NCBI RefSeq assembly: GCF_001660485.1 | Contig: NZ_CP013979.1 | Coordinates: forward strand, 1,116,001-1,180,000 | Origin: Agromyces aureus | GTDB lineage: Bacteria; Actinomycetota; Actinomycetes; Actinomycetales; Microbacteriaceae | Length of the DNA: 64,000 bases | Direction of reading: 5' to 3' | In this document: positions 1 through 10,000 of the stretch, piece after piece | Layout: every line of letters begins with the position of its first letter | Position numbering within the stretch: the stretch's first letter is position 1 | Notes under the pieces: model-generated | Database searches by the model: none | What the model saw: the letters and a program-made list of their open reading frames with translations, nothing else | What the model was told of the DNA's origin: nothing | Made by a program: the position numbers and the translations under genes

Positions 1-20
1 TCACCCGACGACGGAGGGAC

Positions 21-644
21 TCACTCGAACAGCGAGAGGGTGACTGTGCCCGTGTAGGACCCGGGAGCGACCGTCGCCGGCGTGCGCAGGAACAGGTCGG
101 CTGTGGCGGTCCACTGACCCTCGGGGGCGACCTCGGCCGAGTCGCCGGCGATCGCGAAGAGCTCCTGGTCGACGAGGCCGACGGCGTCGGCGCCCTGGTC
201 CATCACGGTGCCGACCGGGTCGCCCTCGGCGATCAGCCCGGTGTCGCCGCTGTCGATCAGGCGCGGCGTCCAGCCGAGGTTGCCGGCGCCGATCTCGGGC
301 TGGCCGGCGTTGCCGGTGAAGCCCGATGACGAGCCGAGCACGTACCAGCCGGCACCGTCGGGGATCTCGTCGCCCGTGCGGGTGTCGGTGATCGACACCG
401 TCGGCAGGGTGCCGACGAACTGGCGCACCAGGTCGGTCGAGCCCTGCTCGGTCAGAGCGGTCGAGCCCGCCGCGACGGTCATCGCGAGCACACCGGGTTC
501 GGTGATCTCGGCGATCTCGACGTTGACGTCGACATCTCCGGAGCCGAACTCCGCTTCCTCGGCGAAGGCCGCCCCGGCCACGCCGACCAATGCCAGGGCG
601 CCGACGGATGCCGCGGCGAGCCGCAGGCCAAGCGAACGTCTCAT
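21..644 (-). CDS. secreted WxL-like surface protein
   Basis: The 207-residue protein starts with a signal peptide (RR at 2-3, hydrophobic core about 9-27, AFA-EE cleavage). The mature part is an all-beta domain with a 'GNLGWTP' motif and a C-terminal 'GSYTGTVTLSL' strand. Both resemble WxL-domain proteins that bind peptidoglycan non-covalently. There is no LPxTG motif or second membrane span. It follows the large GH2 gene on the same strand but is separated from it by two strong hairpins, so it is probably transcribed alone. I infer an exported, cell-wall-associated or secreted protein. The WxL assignment is by eye and the biochemical role is unknown. Confidence 0.7.
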   Translation of the reverse strand: MRRSLGLRLAAASVGALALVGVAGAAFAEEAEFGSGDVDVNVEIAEITEPGVLAMTVAAGSTALTEQGSTDLVRQFVGTLPTVSITDTRTGDEIPDGAGWYVLGSSSGFTGNAGQPEIGAGNLGWTPRLIDSGDTGLIAEGDPVGTVMDQGADAVGLVDQELFAIAGDSAEVAPEGQWTATADLFLRTPATVAPGSYTGTVTLSLFE

Positions 645-675
645 GTCATTCCACCTTTCGTTTCGCCCGTGAGTG

Positions 676-698
676 GCACCGGCCAGCGAGGCCGGTGC
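676..698 (-). terminator. second of two tandem hairpins downstream of the GH2 gene
   Basis: A perfect 9-bp stem, GCACCGGCC / GGCCGGTGC, with a 5-nt loop lies between the GH2 stop and the next start. With the adjacent 12-bp hairpin it probably stops readthrough from the 4.9-kb GH2 gene. There is no T-tract, as is usual for high-GC actinobacteria. Confidence 0.6.
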
Positions 699-731
699 GG
701 GGGTGGCGCGCCCGGGCCGCGCGCCACCCCC
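699..731 (-). terminator. first tandem hairpin downstream of the GH2 gene
   Basis: A perfect 12-bp stem, GGGGGTGGCGCG / CGCGCCACCCCC, with a 9-nt loop begins 9 bases after the GH2 stop codon on the minus strand. Confidence 0.7.
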
Positions 732-740
732 GGTTCTGGT

Positions 741-3700
741 TCAGCAGGTGCGTGCGGTGTTGGCTGCGACGAGGTGCACGGTCTGCGTGGTGCCGTCGAT
801 CACCGCGGTCACGGTGATGTCGGTCTGTCCGGCGGGCAGGTCCTTCACCCGGGTCGTGAACGCGTGGAAACCGGTCTTGCCGCCCTGTACCGCGGTCAGC
901 GTCTTCGTTCCGTAGACGCCGTCCAGTCGCACGTCGACCGGGGTGTCGCCGTTGTTCGCGGCGTTGACCTGCAGCACGGCCTTGCCGGCGATGCACCGGC
1001 TGGTCGCGGTGACCGACACGTCGATCGCGGGTGCGGCGGTCACGGTGAGGGTCGCGGTCGCGGTCCCGGTCCAGCCGTCGGCGTCGGTCTCGGTGGCGAC
1101 CGCGTCGGTGTACGTGCCGGCCGTGAACGGTGCTGCTGCGGTGATCGACCAGTCCAGGTCGGCGTCCACGGTGCCCTCGCCCAGGACGGTGCCGTCCGCG
1201 GCGGTCACGACGACGGTGTTGCCCTCGGTCGTGCCGGTACCGGTGATCGCCTCGTCGGGCGCGATCTCCTGGTCCGCGAACCCAGGCTCCGGCGCGGTCG
1301 GAAGCCCCGCCGTACTCGTGTCCGTGAACCGCACCGCCGACGCCCGCAGGAACCCGTCCTTGCCGGTCAGCACCACGGTCGGCTGGTGCGTCGCATCGAA
1401 CCGGTGCTCGCCCAGGTCGACCCACGTGTTGCTCAGGGCGACCTGGTCGACCTTCACCTGAACGTCGCCGTCGGCGGTCTTCACCACGTACGTCGCGTCC
1501 TTCGTGCTGGTGCTGCTCGCGGGCAGGGAGGCTGCCACCCGGTAGGTGACCTCGCCGGTGACCTTCGGCGCCGTCCAGGTGGCCGACGCGTTGGCGGTCT
1601 TCGGGATCTCGGCGTACATCGAAGGGTGGCCGCCGATGCCGGTGATCCCGCTGGCGAGCCAGCCGCTGCTCGTGCTGAACGGCACCGAGCCGTCGGCACG
1701 CGCGGTCTTGTCGGCCGTCGACACGATGATCGGGCACCGCTCGTCGCCGGCGGCCGTCACCGGCGCAGAGGCATCGGACACCGACCGGCCGAGGATCGCG
1801 GCGACCTGGTAGTCGCCGGGGTTCTCGCCGAGCTTGCCGAGTGCGAACTCGGCACCGATCACCGTGCTCGACGTGGTCGCGCCGCACCGCTCGGAGGTGA
1901 CGACGTAGCCGTCGGCGCCCGAGTCGTCCCAGGTGAGGAACGCGTCGTTGCCGCGGTTGACGACCTTCAGTCCGGTGGGCACGGTCGCTTCGCCGGTCGG
2001 GGTCTCGGCGCGGGTGCGCACCGTGCCCGACCACGCTTCGGAGGTGCCGCCGGCGCTTTCGGCCGTGACGGTGACGGCGTACTCGCGCTGCGGTGCGAGC
2101 CCGTCGAGCGGGATCAGGTCGATGCCCGACCGCTCGACGGTGAACGCCTGGTCGACGCCTTCGCCGTCGACCGTGACGTGGTAGCGCTCGGTGCGGTTGG
2201 ACGGAGTCACGACGATGCCGGCCGTGTTCGGGCCGCCGATCAGGCCGCGCACGTCGAGCACGGGGGCGTCGTCTGCCGCGAGGGGCGTGGCCTGCAGGGC
2301 CTCGCTCCACTCCGACTTCGCCGAGCTCGCGTCCTTGTCGGCGACCTCGCGGATGCGCACGTCGACCGCGGTTCCGGCTTCGAGACCCTCGATGCGGGTG
2401 CCGGGGCGGTTCTGCGTCGTGTACGTCTCGAGGTCGGCGTCGGTCGCGGCATCCGTGACCTTCACCTGGAACCAGCCGTCGCGGGTCGGGCTCGAGTAGC
2501 CGAGCACCACGCCGCCTTCGATGGGTTCGAGGTTCAGCACCTTCGGCGGCACGGTCAGCGAGCCGGTGGGCGTCGCCTTCGCGTCGTCGGATGCCCCGGC
2601 GCCGGTCGAGCCGACGGCCGCGACCGTCACCGTGTACTCGGTGCCGTTCGCCAGGCCGCCGAGGTCGGCGAACCGCTCGCGAGTGGTGACCGTTTTGCTC
2701 GTGCCGTCGGGTGCGGTGGCGATGGCGCGGTACTTGCCGATGCCGGCCTCGTCGTCGAACGCGACGCGGATGACGCCGTTGCCGGCGACGACCTCGCGGA
2801 TCGCGGGAGCGGCGGGCTTGGCGGCATCGGTCGTCGAGACCGAGACCTCGTAGCCCGTGGGCGAGAGCAGCGTGGCGCGCACCCGCGTGGCCGCCGACTC
2901 GGCGTTCCACGAGACGGGCACCTCGAACGCGGCGTCGCCGGGCGTGATGTCGGGCAGGTCGACGACGGTGCCGCCGATCGCCTTGCCCGATGCATCGAAC
3001 GCCTGCAGCGTGACCTGGTAGTCGCGCAGGATGTGCGACGGGCCGTCAGCGGGAACCGCGCCCGAGGGCGTGATCGCCACGACGCCGAGTCCGCCGCCGG
3101 GGGCGACTGCGACGTCGGTCAGTGAAAAGGACTTGACCGGCGCGTTGGAGATCTGCGTCTCGTCGTAGGCCGCCTTGAGGCGACCCCAGACGTCGGCATT
3201 GCCCCAGCCGCGGATGAGGTTCTCGCTCGAGCCGCCGTAGTCGCTGCGGTAGTCGTTGTAGGTCCACTGCGACCAGCCGAACACGAAGTCGCGGCTCTTG
3301 AAGTTCGACGCCGTGGTGTCGGCGCCGGTCGAGAAGTCGAGCCATTCACGGTCGATCGGGAAGCTGAACCCGTCGGGGCTGTACTCCGAGATGAACATCG
3401 GCTTGTCGTAGTAGCCGTGCATCTTGTCGGGGCCGGCGCCGTAGTTGCCGTACAGGTTGATGCTGACGAAGTCCATGTAGATGGACCCGTCCTGCTGAGC
3501 GCTGGTGGTCTCGGCCCGCTCGACCTTGTTGTTCGCGTGGGTGACGAACCGGCTCGGGTCGATCTGGTGGGAGTAGTCGGCCATGACCCGCAGGAACTCC
3601 TTGCCGTACGGGTAGTTCGACTCGATCTCGTTGGCGACGGAGTGGGCGAAGATCGAGGCGTGGTTGAAGTCGCGCTCGACCATCTCGCGGAACTCCTGCT

Positions 3701-5663
3701 TGATCTGGGCCTGATCGCCCTTCATCTCCGCGACGCGGGAGGTGCCCCAGACCGGGACCTCGTCGATGAGGAGCATGCCGATTTCGTCGGCGTAGTCGAG
3801 CAGGTCGGGCGACTGGGCGTAGTGCATGATGCGCGTGACGTTCATGCCCGAGGCCTTCATGCGGTCGAGATCGCGACGCACGACCCACGTGGGCTCGACG
3901 TTGCCGTTGATCGGGTCGTCGGAGACGCGGTTGCCGCCGGCGCTCTTGAGCGGCTCGCCGTTCAGGAGCATCTTCGTGCCGTCGATCTTGAACTCGCGGA
4001 TGCCGAACCGGTCGGACTGGGCCGCGTCGTCGGTGTCGGCGGGAGAGTCGAGCGTCAGGTCGAGGCGGTAGAGGTTCGGGTCGTCCATGTTCCAGAGCTC
4101 GTACGAGCCCGCGGCGAGGTCGGTCGAGAGCACGGCCTGCGCGGCACCGTTCGCGGGCACGTCGGCCTGGGCGGTGAGGCCCGAGGCGATCACGGCGCCG
4201 GTCGCGGCATCCGTGATGGTGCCGGTCAGCGCGACCGTGCGGGCGTCGTCGCCGGCGTTCTCGAGGAACACGGTGGAGGCGATGTGCGCGGTGCCGGCCG
4301 TGAGGTCGGGGGTGGCGACGATCTGTTGGCGGTCGACGACGACCTCGCCGGTCTTGACGAGCTCGACCGAGCGGGAGATGCCGCCCCACGACCACCACGC
4401 ACCCTGCTGGAAGGTGTTGTCGGCACGCACGACGAGGGTGTTCTCGCCGTCGATGAGGTGGTCGGTGACGTCGAAGTCGAACGGGGTGTACCCGCCGGTG
4501 TGCTCACCGAGCTTCACGCCGTTCAGCCACACCGTGGCGGTGTTGTAGACGGCGCCGAACTTCAGCCAGGCGCGTTCGCCGGCGGCGGCGCTGAGGTCGC
4601 CGGGCTCGAAGGTGCGGCGGTACCAGCCGTTGCCCTCGTAGCGGCCGTAGGCGTCGTGCACGCTCCAGTTGCCCGGAACCTGCTGCGTGTCCCACGCGGT
4701 GACATCCGTCGCCGGCTTCTGCCACTCCTGCTGAACGCCGTCGACGTCGGGAGCGGCCGGATCGAGGTACTTCGCGTAGTCCTCGGCCTTGAACTTCCAG
4801 TCGCCGTCGAGCGAGATCTTCGACTGGCCGTCGGTGACCTCGTGGCCCGGGCGGTCGGAGGACGTCGCCGCGGCAGGGACCCACTCGCCGTTCCCGGTGA
4901 CCTCACCGGTGCCGGTGCCCGGCTCGGGCTCCTCGGGCGGGTCGACGGGGGCGGTCCACGGGCAGCCGGCGTTGGCGGCCGGGTGGCCGGCGGGCGTCGA
5001 GGTCAGCGGATCGATCGAGATTGCACCGACGCTGATCTTCGTCTTGTAGGAGCCGAGCGCGATCGTGCCGCCGGCGGTGGGAGAGGTGGCCGCGCCGACG
5101 AGGGCGCCGTCGACGTAGACGGCGGTGACGCCGGCCGCGCGCTGCACCCGCAGCTCGACCCAGTCGCCCAGCCTCGCGGGCGAGGCGCCCTGGCAGAGGT
5201 ACTGGCCGGCGATGGGCTTGGAGATCTGGAACTTCACTCTGCCGTCTGCGTCGGCCGTGGTGAACTGCGGGCTGATGCCCGTGCTCTTCCAGTTCGTCGT
5301 GTCGCGCATGTCGAGTCCGACCGTGACGGTGCCCGTCGCGTCGGCCGCGTCGATCTTCACGTGGGTGCGGAGCTCGTAGGCATCGGGGAGGGTCAGCGAC
5401 TGGGTCGGGCGGATGTACCGGCCCGACGTCTGCGACCTGGTGTCGATGCCGACCGTGCCGTCGACGACGGACCATTCCGACGTGGTGGCCGTGATGGCGG
5501 TCCAGCCGGAGAGGTTGGAGGCGAACGGCTCGAGGTAGATCGAGCCGGGGCCGACGGCACCGGGGCCGTCGTTTGCGAATGCCGCGGAACTGACTCCGAG
5601 GCCGGGGATGAGGATCGCTGCGAGCGAGGCCGCAGCAATACGGAGTGTGGTGGTTGGCCGCAC
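741..5663 (-). CDS. secreted multidomain glycoside hydrolase family 2 enzyme
   Basis: This 1640-residue exported enzyme belongs to the GH2 beta-galactosidase/beta-glucuronidase clan. I chose the GTG at 5663 because AAGGAG lies 7 nt upstream and a clean signal peptide follows (about 1-31, ending SSAAFA); an in-frame ATG at 5780 would add a non-signal extension. Domains in order: an N-terminal LamG/jelly-roll-like module (about 40-215), GH2 sugar-binding, sandwich and TIM-barrel domains (about 270-870), FN3-like repeats (about 970-1330), a golvesin/xanthan-lyase-like beta-sandwich (about 1370-1500), and C-terminal Ig-like modules. The acid/base is Glu679 in VANEIES and the nucleophile is Glu760 in FISEYSPDG. 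The length, far above the 600-1000 residues usual for GH2, fits extracellular polysaccharide degradation. Substrate specificity cannot be read from the sequence. Confidence 0.9.
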   Translation of the reverse strand: MRPTTTLRIAAASLAAILIPGLGVSSAAFANDGPGAVGPGSIYLEPFASNLSGWTAITATTSEWSVVDGTVGIDTRSQTSGRYIRPTQSLTLPDAYELRTHVKIDAADATGTVTVGLDMRDTTNWKSTGISPQFTTADADGRVKFQISKPIAGQYLCQGASPARLGDWVELRVQRAAGVTAVYVDGALVGAATSPTAGGTIALGSYKTKISVGAISIDPLTSTPAGHPAANAGCPWTAPVDPPEEPEPGTGTGEVTGNGEWVPAAATSSDRPGHEVTDGQSKISLDGDWKFKAEDYAKYLDPAAPDVDGVQQEWQKPATDVTAWDTQQVPGNWSVHDAYGRYEGNGWYRRTFEPGDLSAAAGERAWLKFGAVYNTATVWLNGVKLGEHTGGYTPFDFDVTDHLIDGENTLVVRADNTFQQGAWWSWGGISRSVELVKTGEVVVDRQQIVATPDLTAGTAHIASTVFLENAGDDARTVALTGTITDAATGAVIASGLTAQADVPANGAAQAVLSTDLAAGSYELWNMDDPNLYRLDLTLDSPADTDDAAQSDRFGIREFKIDGTKMLLNGEPLKSAGGNRVSDDPINGNVEPTWVVRRDLDRMKASGMNVTRIMHYAQSPDLLDYADEIGMLLIDEVPVWGTSRVAEMKGDQAQIKQEFREMVERDFNHASIFAHSVANEIESNYPYGKEFLRVMADYSHQIDPSRFVTHANNKVERAETTSAQQDGSIYMDFVSINLYGNYGAGPDKMHGYYDKPMFISEYSPDGFSFPIDREWLDFSTGADTTASNFKSRDFVFGWSQWTYNDYRSDYGGSSENLIRGWGNADVWGRLKAAYDETQISNAPVKSFSLTDVAVAPGGGLGVVAITPSGAVPADGPSHILRDYQVTLQAFDASGKAIGGTVVDLPDITPGDAAFEVPVSWNAESAATRVRATLLSPTGYEVSVSTTDAAKPAAPAIREVVAGNGVIRVAFDDEAGIGKYRAIATAPDGTSKTVTTRERFADLGGLANGTEYTVTVAAVGSTGAGASDDAKATPTGSLTVPPKVLNLEPIEGGVVLGYSSPTRDGWFQVKVTDAATDADLETYTTQNRPGTRIEGLEAGTAVDVRIREVADKDASSAKSEWSEALQATPLAADDAPVLDVRGLIGGPNTAGIVVTPSNRTERYHVTVDGEGVDQAFTVERSGIDLIPLDGLAPQREYAVTVTAESAGGTSEAWSGTVRTRAETPTGEATVPTGLKVVNRGNDAFLTWDDSGADGYVVTSERCGATTSSTVIGAEFALGKLGENPGDYQVAAILGRSVSDASAPVTAAGDERCPIIVSTADKTARADGSVPFSTSSGWLASGITGIGGHPSMYAEIPKTANASATWTAPKVTGEVTYRVAASLPASSTSTKDATYVVKTADGDVQVKVDQVALSNTWVDLGEHRFDATHQPTVVLTGKDGFLRASAVRFTDTSTAGLPTAPEPGFADQEIAPDEAITGTGTTEGNTVVVTAADGTVLGEGTVDADLDWSITAAAPFTAGTYTDAVATETDADGWTGTATATLTVTAAPAIDVSVTATSRCIAGKAVLQVNAANNGDTPVDVRLDGVYGTKTLTAVQGGKTGFHAFTTRVKDLPAGQTDITVTAVIDGTTQTVHLVAANTARTC

Positions 5664-5694
5664 AGAATTCTCCTTCGAATTGTCAGGCGGCAAG

Positions 5695-5723
5695 AATGTA
5701 TCGCACCTGCTGCATGTCGACAA
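5695..5723 (-). promoter_or_regulatory. probable promoter of the GH2 gene
   Basis: On the minus strand, TTGTCG (5718-5723) and TACATT (5695-5700) are 17 bp apart in an AT-richer island. Transcription would begin near 5688, giving a leader of about 25 nt with AAGGAG before the GTG. The arrangement closely resembles the transporter promoter at 56974-57002. Confidence 0.55.
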
Positions 5724-5834
5724 CAGAAATAGCAAAAGAGTTGCAGTGACGGAATCAAGGTCGACGTGAGGGCATGCCATATGCGCAGATGGAGCACATG
5801 AGCGTGCCTGTACGGGCCGGGCGCCCTCGTGGTC

Positions 5835-6443
5835 TCAGGCGATCTCGCGCCGCGGCGCCACGAGCGGCAAGAACACCTCGTCGACGATCGAGACGAGCTC
5901 CTCGTCGGCGAGTGGCTGCAGCGTCAGGAAGAGCTGCATGCGGAACAGGTCGAACGGCACGGCGGCGATGCGGGGCGTCAGCCGATCGCCGTCGAGCTCA
6001 CCGCGGTCGGCTGCTCGCCGGTACACCGTGCTCAGGGCGGTCGGCCCGGTGCCGATGAAGCGGTCGCGCAGGCTGCCCGGGGTGAGGCCCGCCGCGTCGT
6101 AGTACCCGCCGATCTGCGCGCTCAGCAGCCCGAGGAAGCGCTCGGGCCTGCGGTTGGCCGAGCGGAGCAGGGCGAGCAGGTCTCCACGCAGTTCGCCCGT
6201 GTCGGGAATCGGGAGCCGGTCGTGCGCGCCGCGCCAGGCGAGCGTCGCCTCGAGCAGCTCCTCGCGGCTCGGCCAGCGTCGGTAGAGCACGGGCTTGCTC
6301 GTCTGGGCGCGCTTGGCGATCGCGTCGTACGTGAAGTTCGGGTACCCGGTGAGCAGTTGCTCCCACGCGGCCTCGAGGATCGCGGCCTCGAGTTCTTCTC
6401 CGCGGCGACGGGTGTTGGGCGGAGTCGGCGATTCAAGATCCAC
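5835..6443 (-). CDS. TetR/AcrR-family transcriptional regulator
   Basis: The 202-residue protein has an N-terminal TetR helix-turn-helix (about 15-60). Its recognition region reads FTYDAIAKRAQTSKPVLYRRW, close to the classical 'TSKPTLYRRW' subgroup, and a helical ligand domain with a TetR_C-type end follows. It starts with GTG at 6443 and is divergent from the small membrane protein at 6523. The 79-bp gap contains a perfect 8-6-8 palindrome plus a further half-site. It is likely an autorepressor that also controls the neighbour. The ligand is unknown. Confidence 0.9.
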   Translation of the reverse strand: MDLESPTPPNTRRRGEELEAAILEAAWEQLLTGYPNFTYDAIAKRAQTSKPVLYRRWPSREELLEATLAWRGAHDRLPIPDTGELRGDLLALLRSANRRPERFLGLLSAQIGGYYDAAGLTPGSLRDRFIGTGPTALSTVYRRAADRGELDGDRLTPRIAAVPFDLFRMQLFLTLQPLADEELVSIVDEVFLPLVAPRREIA

Positions 6444-6447
6444 TTGC

Positions 6448-6492
6448 GTATCTTATCAGGCCGACCTATATTAGATACCAGCGCGTATCTAA
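6448..6492. promoter_or_regulatory. probable TetR operator region
   Basis: TTAGATAC (6471-6478) and GTATCTAA (6485-6492) form a perfect 8-bp inverted repeat around 6 bases. A related half-site, GTATCTTA, lies at 6448-6455, immediately upstream of the regulator's GTG. The position between divergent regulator and target fits autoregulation. Confidence 0.6.
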
Positions 6493-6522
6493 AGCGCGAT
6501 TCGCCAACGGAAGAGATCCACC

Positions 6523-7050
6523 ATGCAACCCATCCAACTCGTCCTGCTGCTCGGCATGGTCGTGTACGCCATCGTGCGCCAGACGCGCATCAGCACCGCA
6601 GGCGGGCCGGCGCGCTTCAAGCTCGCGTTCATCTACGCGGGCATCGGCGTCGCGAGCCTCCTGGTGGGCGGGTGGTCGCCGCCCGAGGGGCTCGGATGGC
6701 TGTTCCTGCTCGGCGGCATCGTGCTCAGCGCCGTCGTCGGCGTGCTGCGCGGCCGCCTCACCAAGGTCTGGGTCGCCGACGACGGACAGCTCCTGCGGCA
6801 GGGCACCTGGCTCACCGTGTCGCTGTTCGTGGCCGTCATCGCGGTGAAGGTCGCCCTCGGCGTGATCGCCGGGTTCGCCGGCATCGCCGACGGCTCCAGC
6901 TTCGCCGAGGTGCTCGTCATCGTGGCGATCATGATCGCCGTGCAGGCCGAGATCGTGCACCGTCGCGCACGGCGACTCTCGGCGACCCGCCCGAGCCCGT
7001 CCGTCGGGACGGACATGGCGCTCGCGCCGTCAGCGGCCGCGAGGCCCTGA
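6523..7050 (+). CDS. small multi-pass membrane protein (DUF1453/CcdC-like)
   Basis: This 175-residue protein has four or five hydrophobic segments (about 4-17, 34-48, 58-76, 98-118 and 128-142). The short polar loops carry RGRLTKVW and the C-terminal tail is polar. The layout resembles small DUF1453-like membrane proteins; I do not recognise a catalytic motif. A GGAAGAG element precedes the ATG. It is divergent from the TetR gene and shares its operator region, so it is the likely repressed target. Its last 21 nt overlap the 3' end of the converging adhesin gene. Confidence 0.7.
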   Translation: MQPIQLVLLLGMVVYAIVRQTRISTAGGPARFKLAFIYAGIGVASLLVGGWSPPEGLGWLFLLGGIVLSAVVGVLRGRLTKVWVADDGQLLRQGTWLTVSLFVAVIAVKVALGVIAGFAGIADGSSFAEVLVIVAIMIAVQAEIVHRRARRLSATRPSPSVGTDMALAPSAAARP

Positions 7051-10000
7051 CCTGCGGGCCCGGGCGCACTCGACGGTCGGGCGGCGAGCGACGAGCGTTC
7101 GGCGGGCGACGAGCAGCAGGCCGGCGGCCAGCAGCAGTGCTGCGGCGACACCGCCGGGCGCCGGATCGACCCCGGTCGCCGGCAGCCCGGACGACGCGCC
7201 CGCCGGAGGGCCGGGCGCCCCTGGCGTGCCCGATGCGGGCGGCGGATCCACCGGAGGCTCGACCGGCGGCCCGACCGGCGCCTCGGCCACGACGACGCGC
7301 ACGCTCGCCCTCGCGAGCGTGCCGTTCGTGTCGAGCACGGTGTACGGCACCACCGGGGTGAGCCCCGAGAATCCAGCGGCGGGGACGAAGGCCACCGCCC
7401 CGCTCGTGGCATCGACCGTGAACGTGCCGACCCCGTCGAGCGTCAGGGTGCGACCGTCGGCCGACAGCGCCGCGGGGTCCGATCCGACCGGCAGCTCGAG
7501 GCGCACCGACCCGGCCACGAGCGGCGCGGGCGCGCCGCCGTCGACCTCGTTGCCGCTCACGTCGTTCGCGAGCAGGTCGATGACGAGCGGCTCGCCGAAC
7601 GGCGTCGTGGCGTTGTCGACGCCGGCGACCGGCGTGACGGCCGTGACCGAGATCGCGAGTTCGCCCTCGGCCGAGGTGCCGTTCGCGTCGACCACGGTGT
7701 ACGGCACCCGGGTCGCCTCGCCGACGAAGCTCGCCACGGGGTCGAACGACACGAGTCCGGTGGCCGCATCGACCGCGTATTCGCCCTCTCCCGGCACCAC
7801 GAGCGACCGGCCGTCGGCGCCCAGCACCGTTCCGGCCGGAGCGCCGGGAGGCAGCAGCAGCGCCACGCTCGACGGCGTCAGGGGCACCGCTTCGTCGCCG
7901 GGCACGTCGTTGGCGAGCAGGTCGACCGTGATCGGGGTGGCCTGCGGGGTGGTTGCGGCATCCGGCGTGGTCTCGGGCACGACCGCCGTGACCGAGATCG
8001 AGATGACGGATGCTGAGACGGTCCCGTTCTCGTCGGCGACCGTGTACGGCACGGGGGTCGCCTCCCCGATGAAGGTCGGCAGCGGCGTGAACGCGACGCC
8101 GCCGAGGCCGTCGGGCGCGTAGGCGCCCTCGCCGGCGATGGTCACCACGCCCTCGGGCGAGATCGTCGATCCGGGGGGAGCCCCGGCGGGCAACTGCAGG
8201 GCCAGCGATCCGGGCACGATGGCGATGGCGGCCGTGCCGGGTTCGTCGTTGGTCAGCGGCTCGACGACGATCGTGGCGCCCTGCGCGGTCGTCGCGGCAT
8301 CCGGAACCGCTGCGGGCGTCACGGCGAGCACCGTCACGACGATGGTCGCGGTCGCCGTCAACCCGGCGGAGTCCTGCACCGAGTAGGGTGCGGGCGTCGC
8401 GATCCCGACGAAGGTCGGGTCGGGCGCGAACGTCGCCTCGCCCGTGGCCGGGTCGACGGTGTAGACGCCCTCGCCGCCGATCGTGAGCGTGCGGCCGTCG
8501 GCCGAGACGCTCGATCCGGCGGGTGCGGCCGGTGGCAGGGCGTAGCGGATGGTCTCGGGAAGCAGGGTCTCGGTCGCACTCGACGCCGCGTCGTTCGCGA
8601 GGATGGGGCCCGAGACCGGCACACCCTGCAGGGTCGATGTCTGGTCGATCGTGCCGATCGGCTGGGCCACGGCGCTCACGGTGACGGTGATCTCGGCGTT
8701 GGCGAGCGTGCCGTTCGCGTCGGCGACCGTATAGGGCACCGCGGTCGCCACCCCCGAGAACGCGGGCTCCGGCGTGAACGTCACCCAGAAGTCGTCGCCG
8801 ATCTCGTACGAGCCCTCGCCGGCGATGACGAGCGACTTGCCGTCGGCGGCCAGCGTCGAGCCTGCGGGGGCCCCTGGGGGCAGCTGGAACGCGAACGACG
8901 TGCGATCTATCGGCACGCTCGGATCGCCGGGCACGTCGTTGTCGAGCACCGGATTGCGAACCGGCGCACCCATGGGCGTCGCGAACGGGTCGTCGCCACC
9001 GGCAGGGGTCACGGGCGTCACGGTCGCCGTCGCGCTCGCGCTCCCCGTGCCGCCCCTGGTGTCTGCGACCGTGTACGGCACGGGCGTCGCCTCCCCGGTG
9101 AAGCCTGGCTCGGGGGCGAACGTCGCCGTGCCCGCGACATCGACGGTCCAGACGCCCTCACCCGGCACCGTCAAGCGCTTCGCGTCGGGCGCGAGCACGG
9201 TGCCCGCCGGCGCTCCGCCGGGCAGCTCGAATCTCACGCTGTCGGCAACGAGTGGGAAGTCCTCCGAACCGCCGGCGTCGTTCTCGAGCAGCGGAAGGTC
9301 GACCGCGATGCCCTGCAACGTCGAGACCTCATCGGTTCCGGCGAGCGGTGGAGGCGGGGTATCGAACGGGAAGTCGATCTCCGCGGCATCCGAGTCGACG
9401 AGCGAGAACGTGCGGTCCGGCAGCGGCGCGATGCCGGTAGGCGGAGCCACGGTCGCACGGTACGTGCCGGTCGCGATGAGCGAGGGCAGGCTCCAGGTTC
9501 CGGATGCCGCGGTCACGGCCGTGCCGACGACGGCCCCCGCCTCGTCGAACACCGTGACGGTCGCGCCCGCGAGCGGGGCGTCGTCGAGCGTGACCGTGCC
9601 GCCGGCCGTGAACGTCTTGGCCACGAACCAGGTCTGGTAGATCGGGAATCCGTTGCGCCACTGGTACCGCATGGTCAGCGAGGTCAACGGCACGTTCGGG
9701 GCGAACCACGCGGTACCGCCCTCGGTGTCGGCCGCCGTCGGGTTGCCGAGCAGGAGGCCGGTGCTGCCGTCGTCGGTCCACGACGGACGGTCGTTCAGGT
9801 TGAGGGCGTCGCACGACGGACCGCCTGAACGGTGGCAGGAGTTGTACGACTCCTGGTAGCCGAGGCCCTCGACGGGCACCGGCGCGCCGTCGGCTCCCGT
9901 TGCCGAGAGCGTCACCTGGTCGGCGTCGATGTCGCCGAGCACGAAGGCCCAGCCCGACGCCGGAGTCGGGGAGGCGAAGGTGTACGTCGTGATGGCGGGG

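Noticed and set aside
646..2910. Long open reading frames opposite or in other frames to real genes, often Arg-rich
   Set aside because: High GC keeps all frames open; their products are Arg/Ala/Pro runs without domains, while the chosen frames show family motifs and host codon bias.
5664..5780. ATG at 5780 as start of the GH2 gene
   Set aside because: The 39-residue extension lacks an SD and would place the signal peptide internally; the GTG at 5663 has AAGGAG at good spacing.
7030..7050. 21-nt 3' overlap of convergent genes as an antisense system
   Set aside because: Short overlaps of convergent stops are common in compact genomes (a second one is at 24907-24931).
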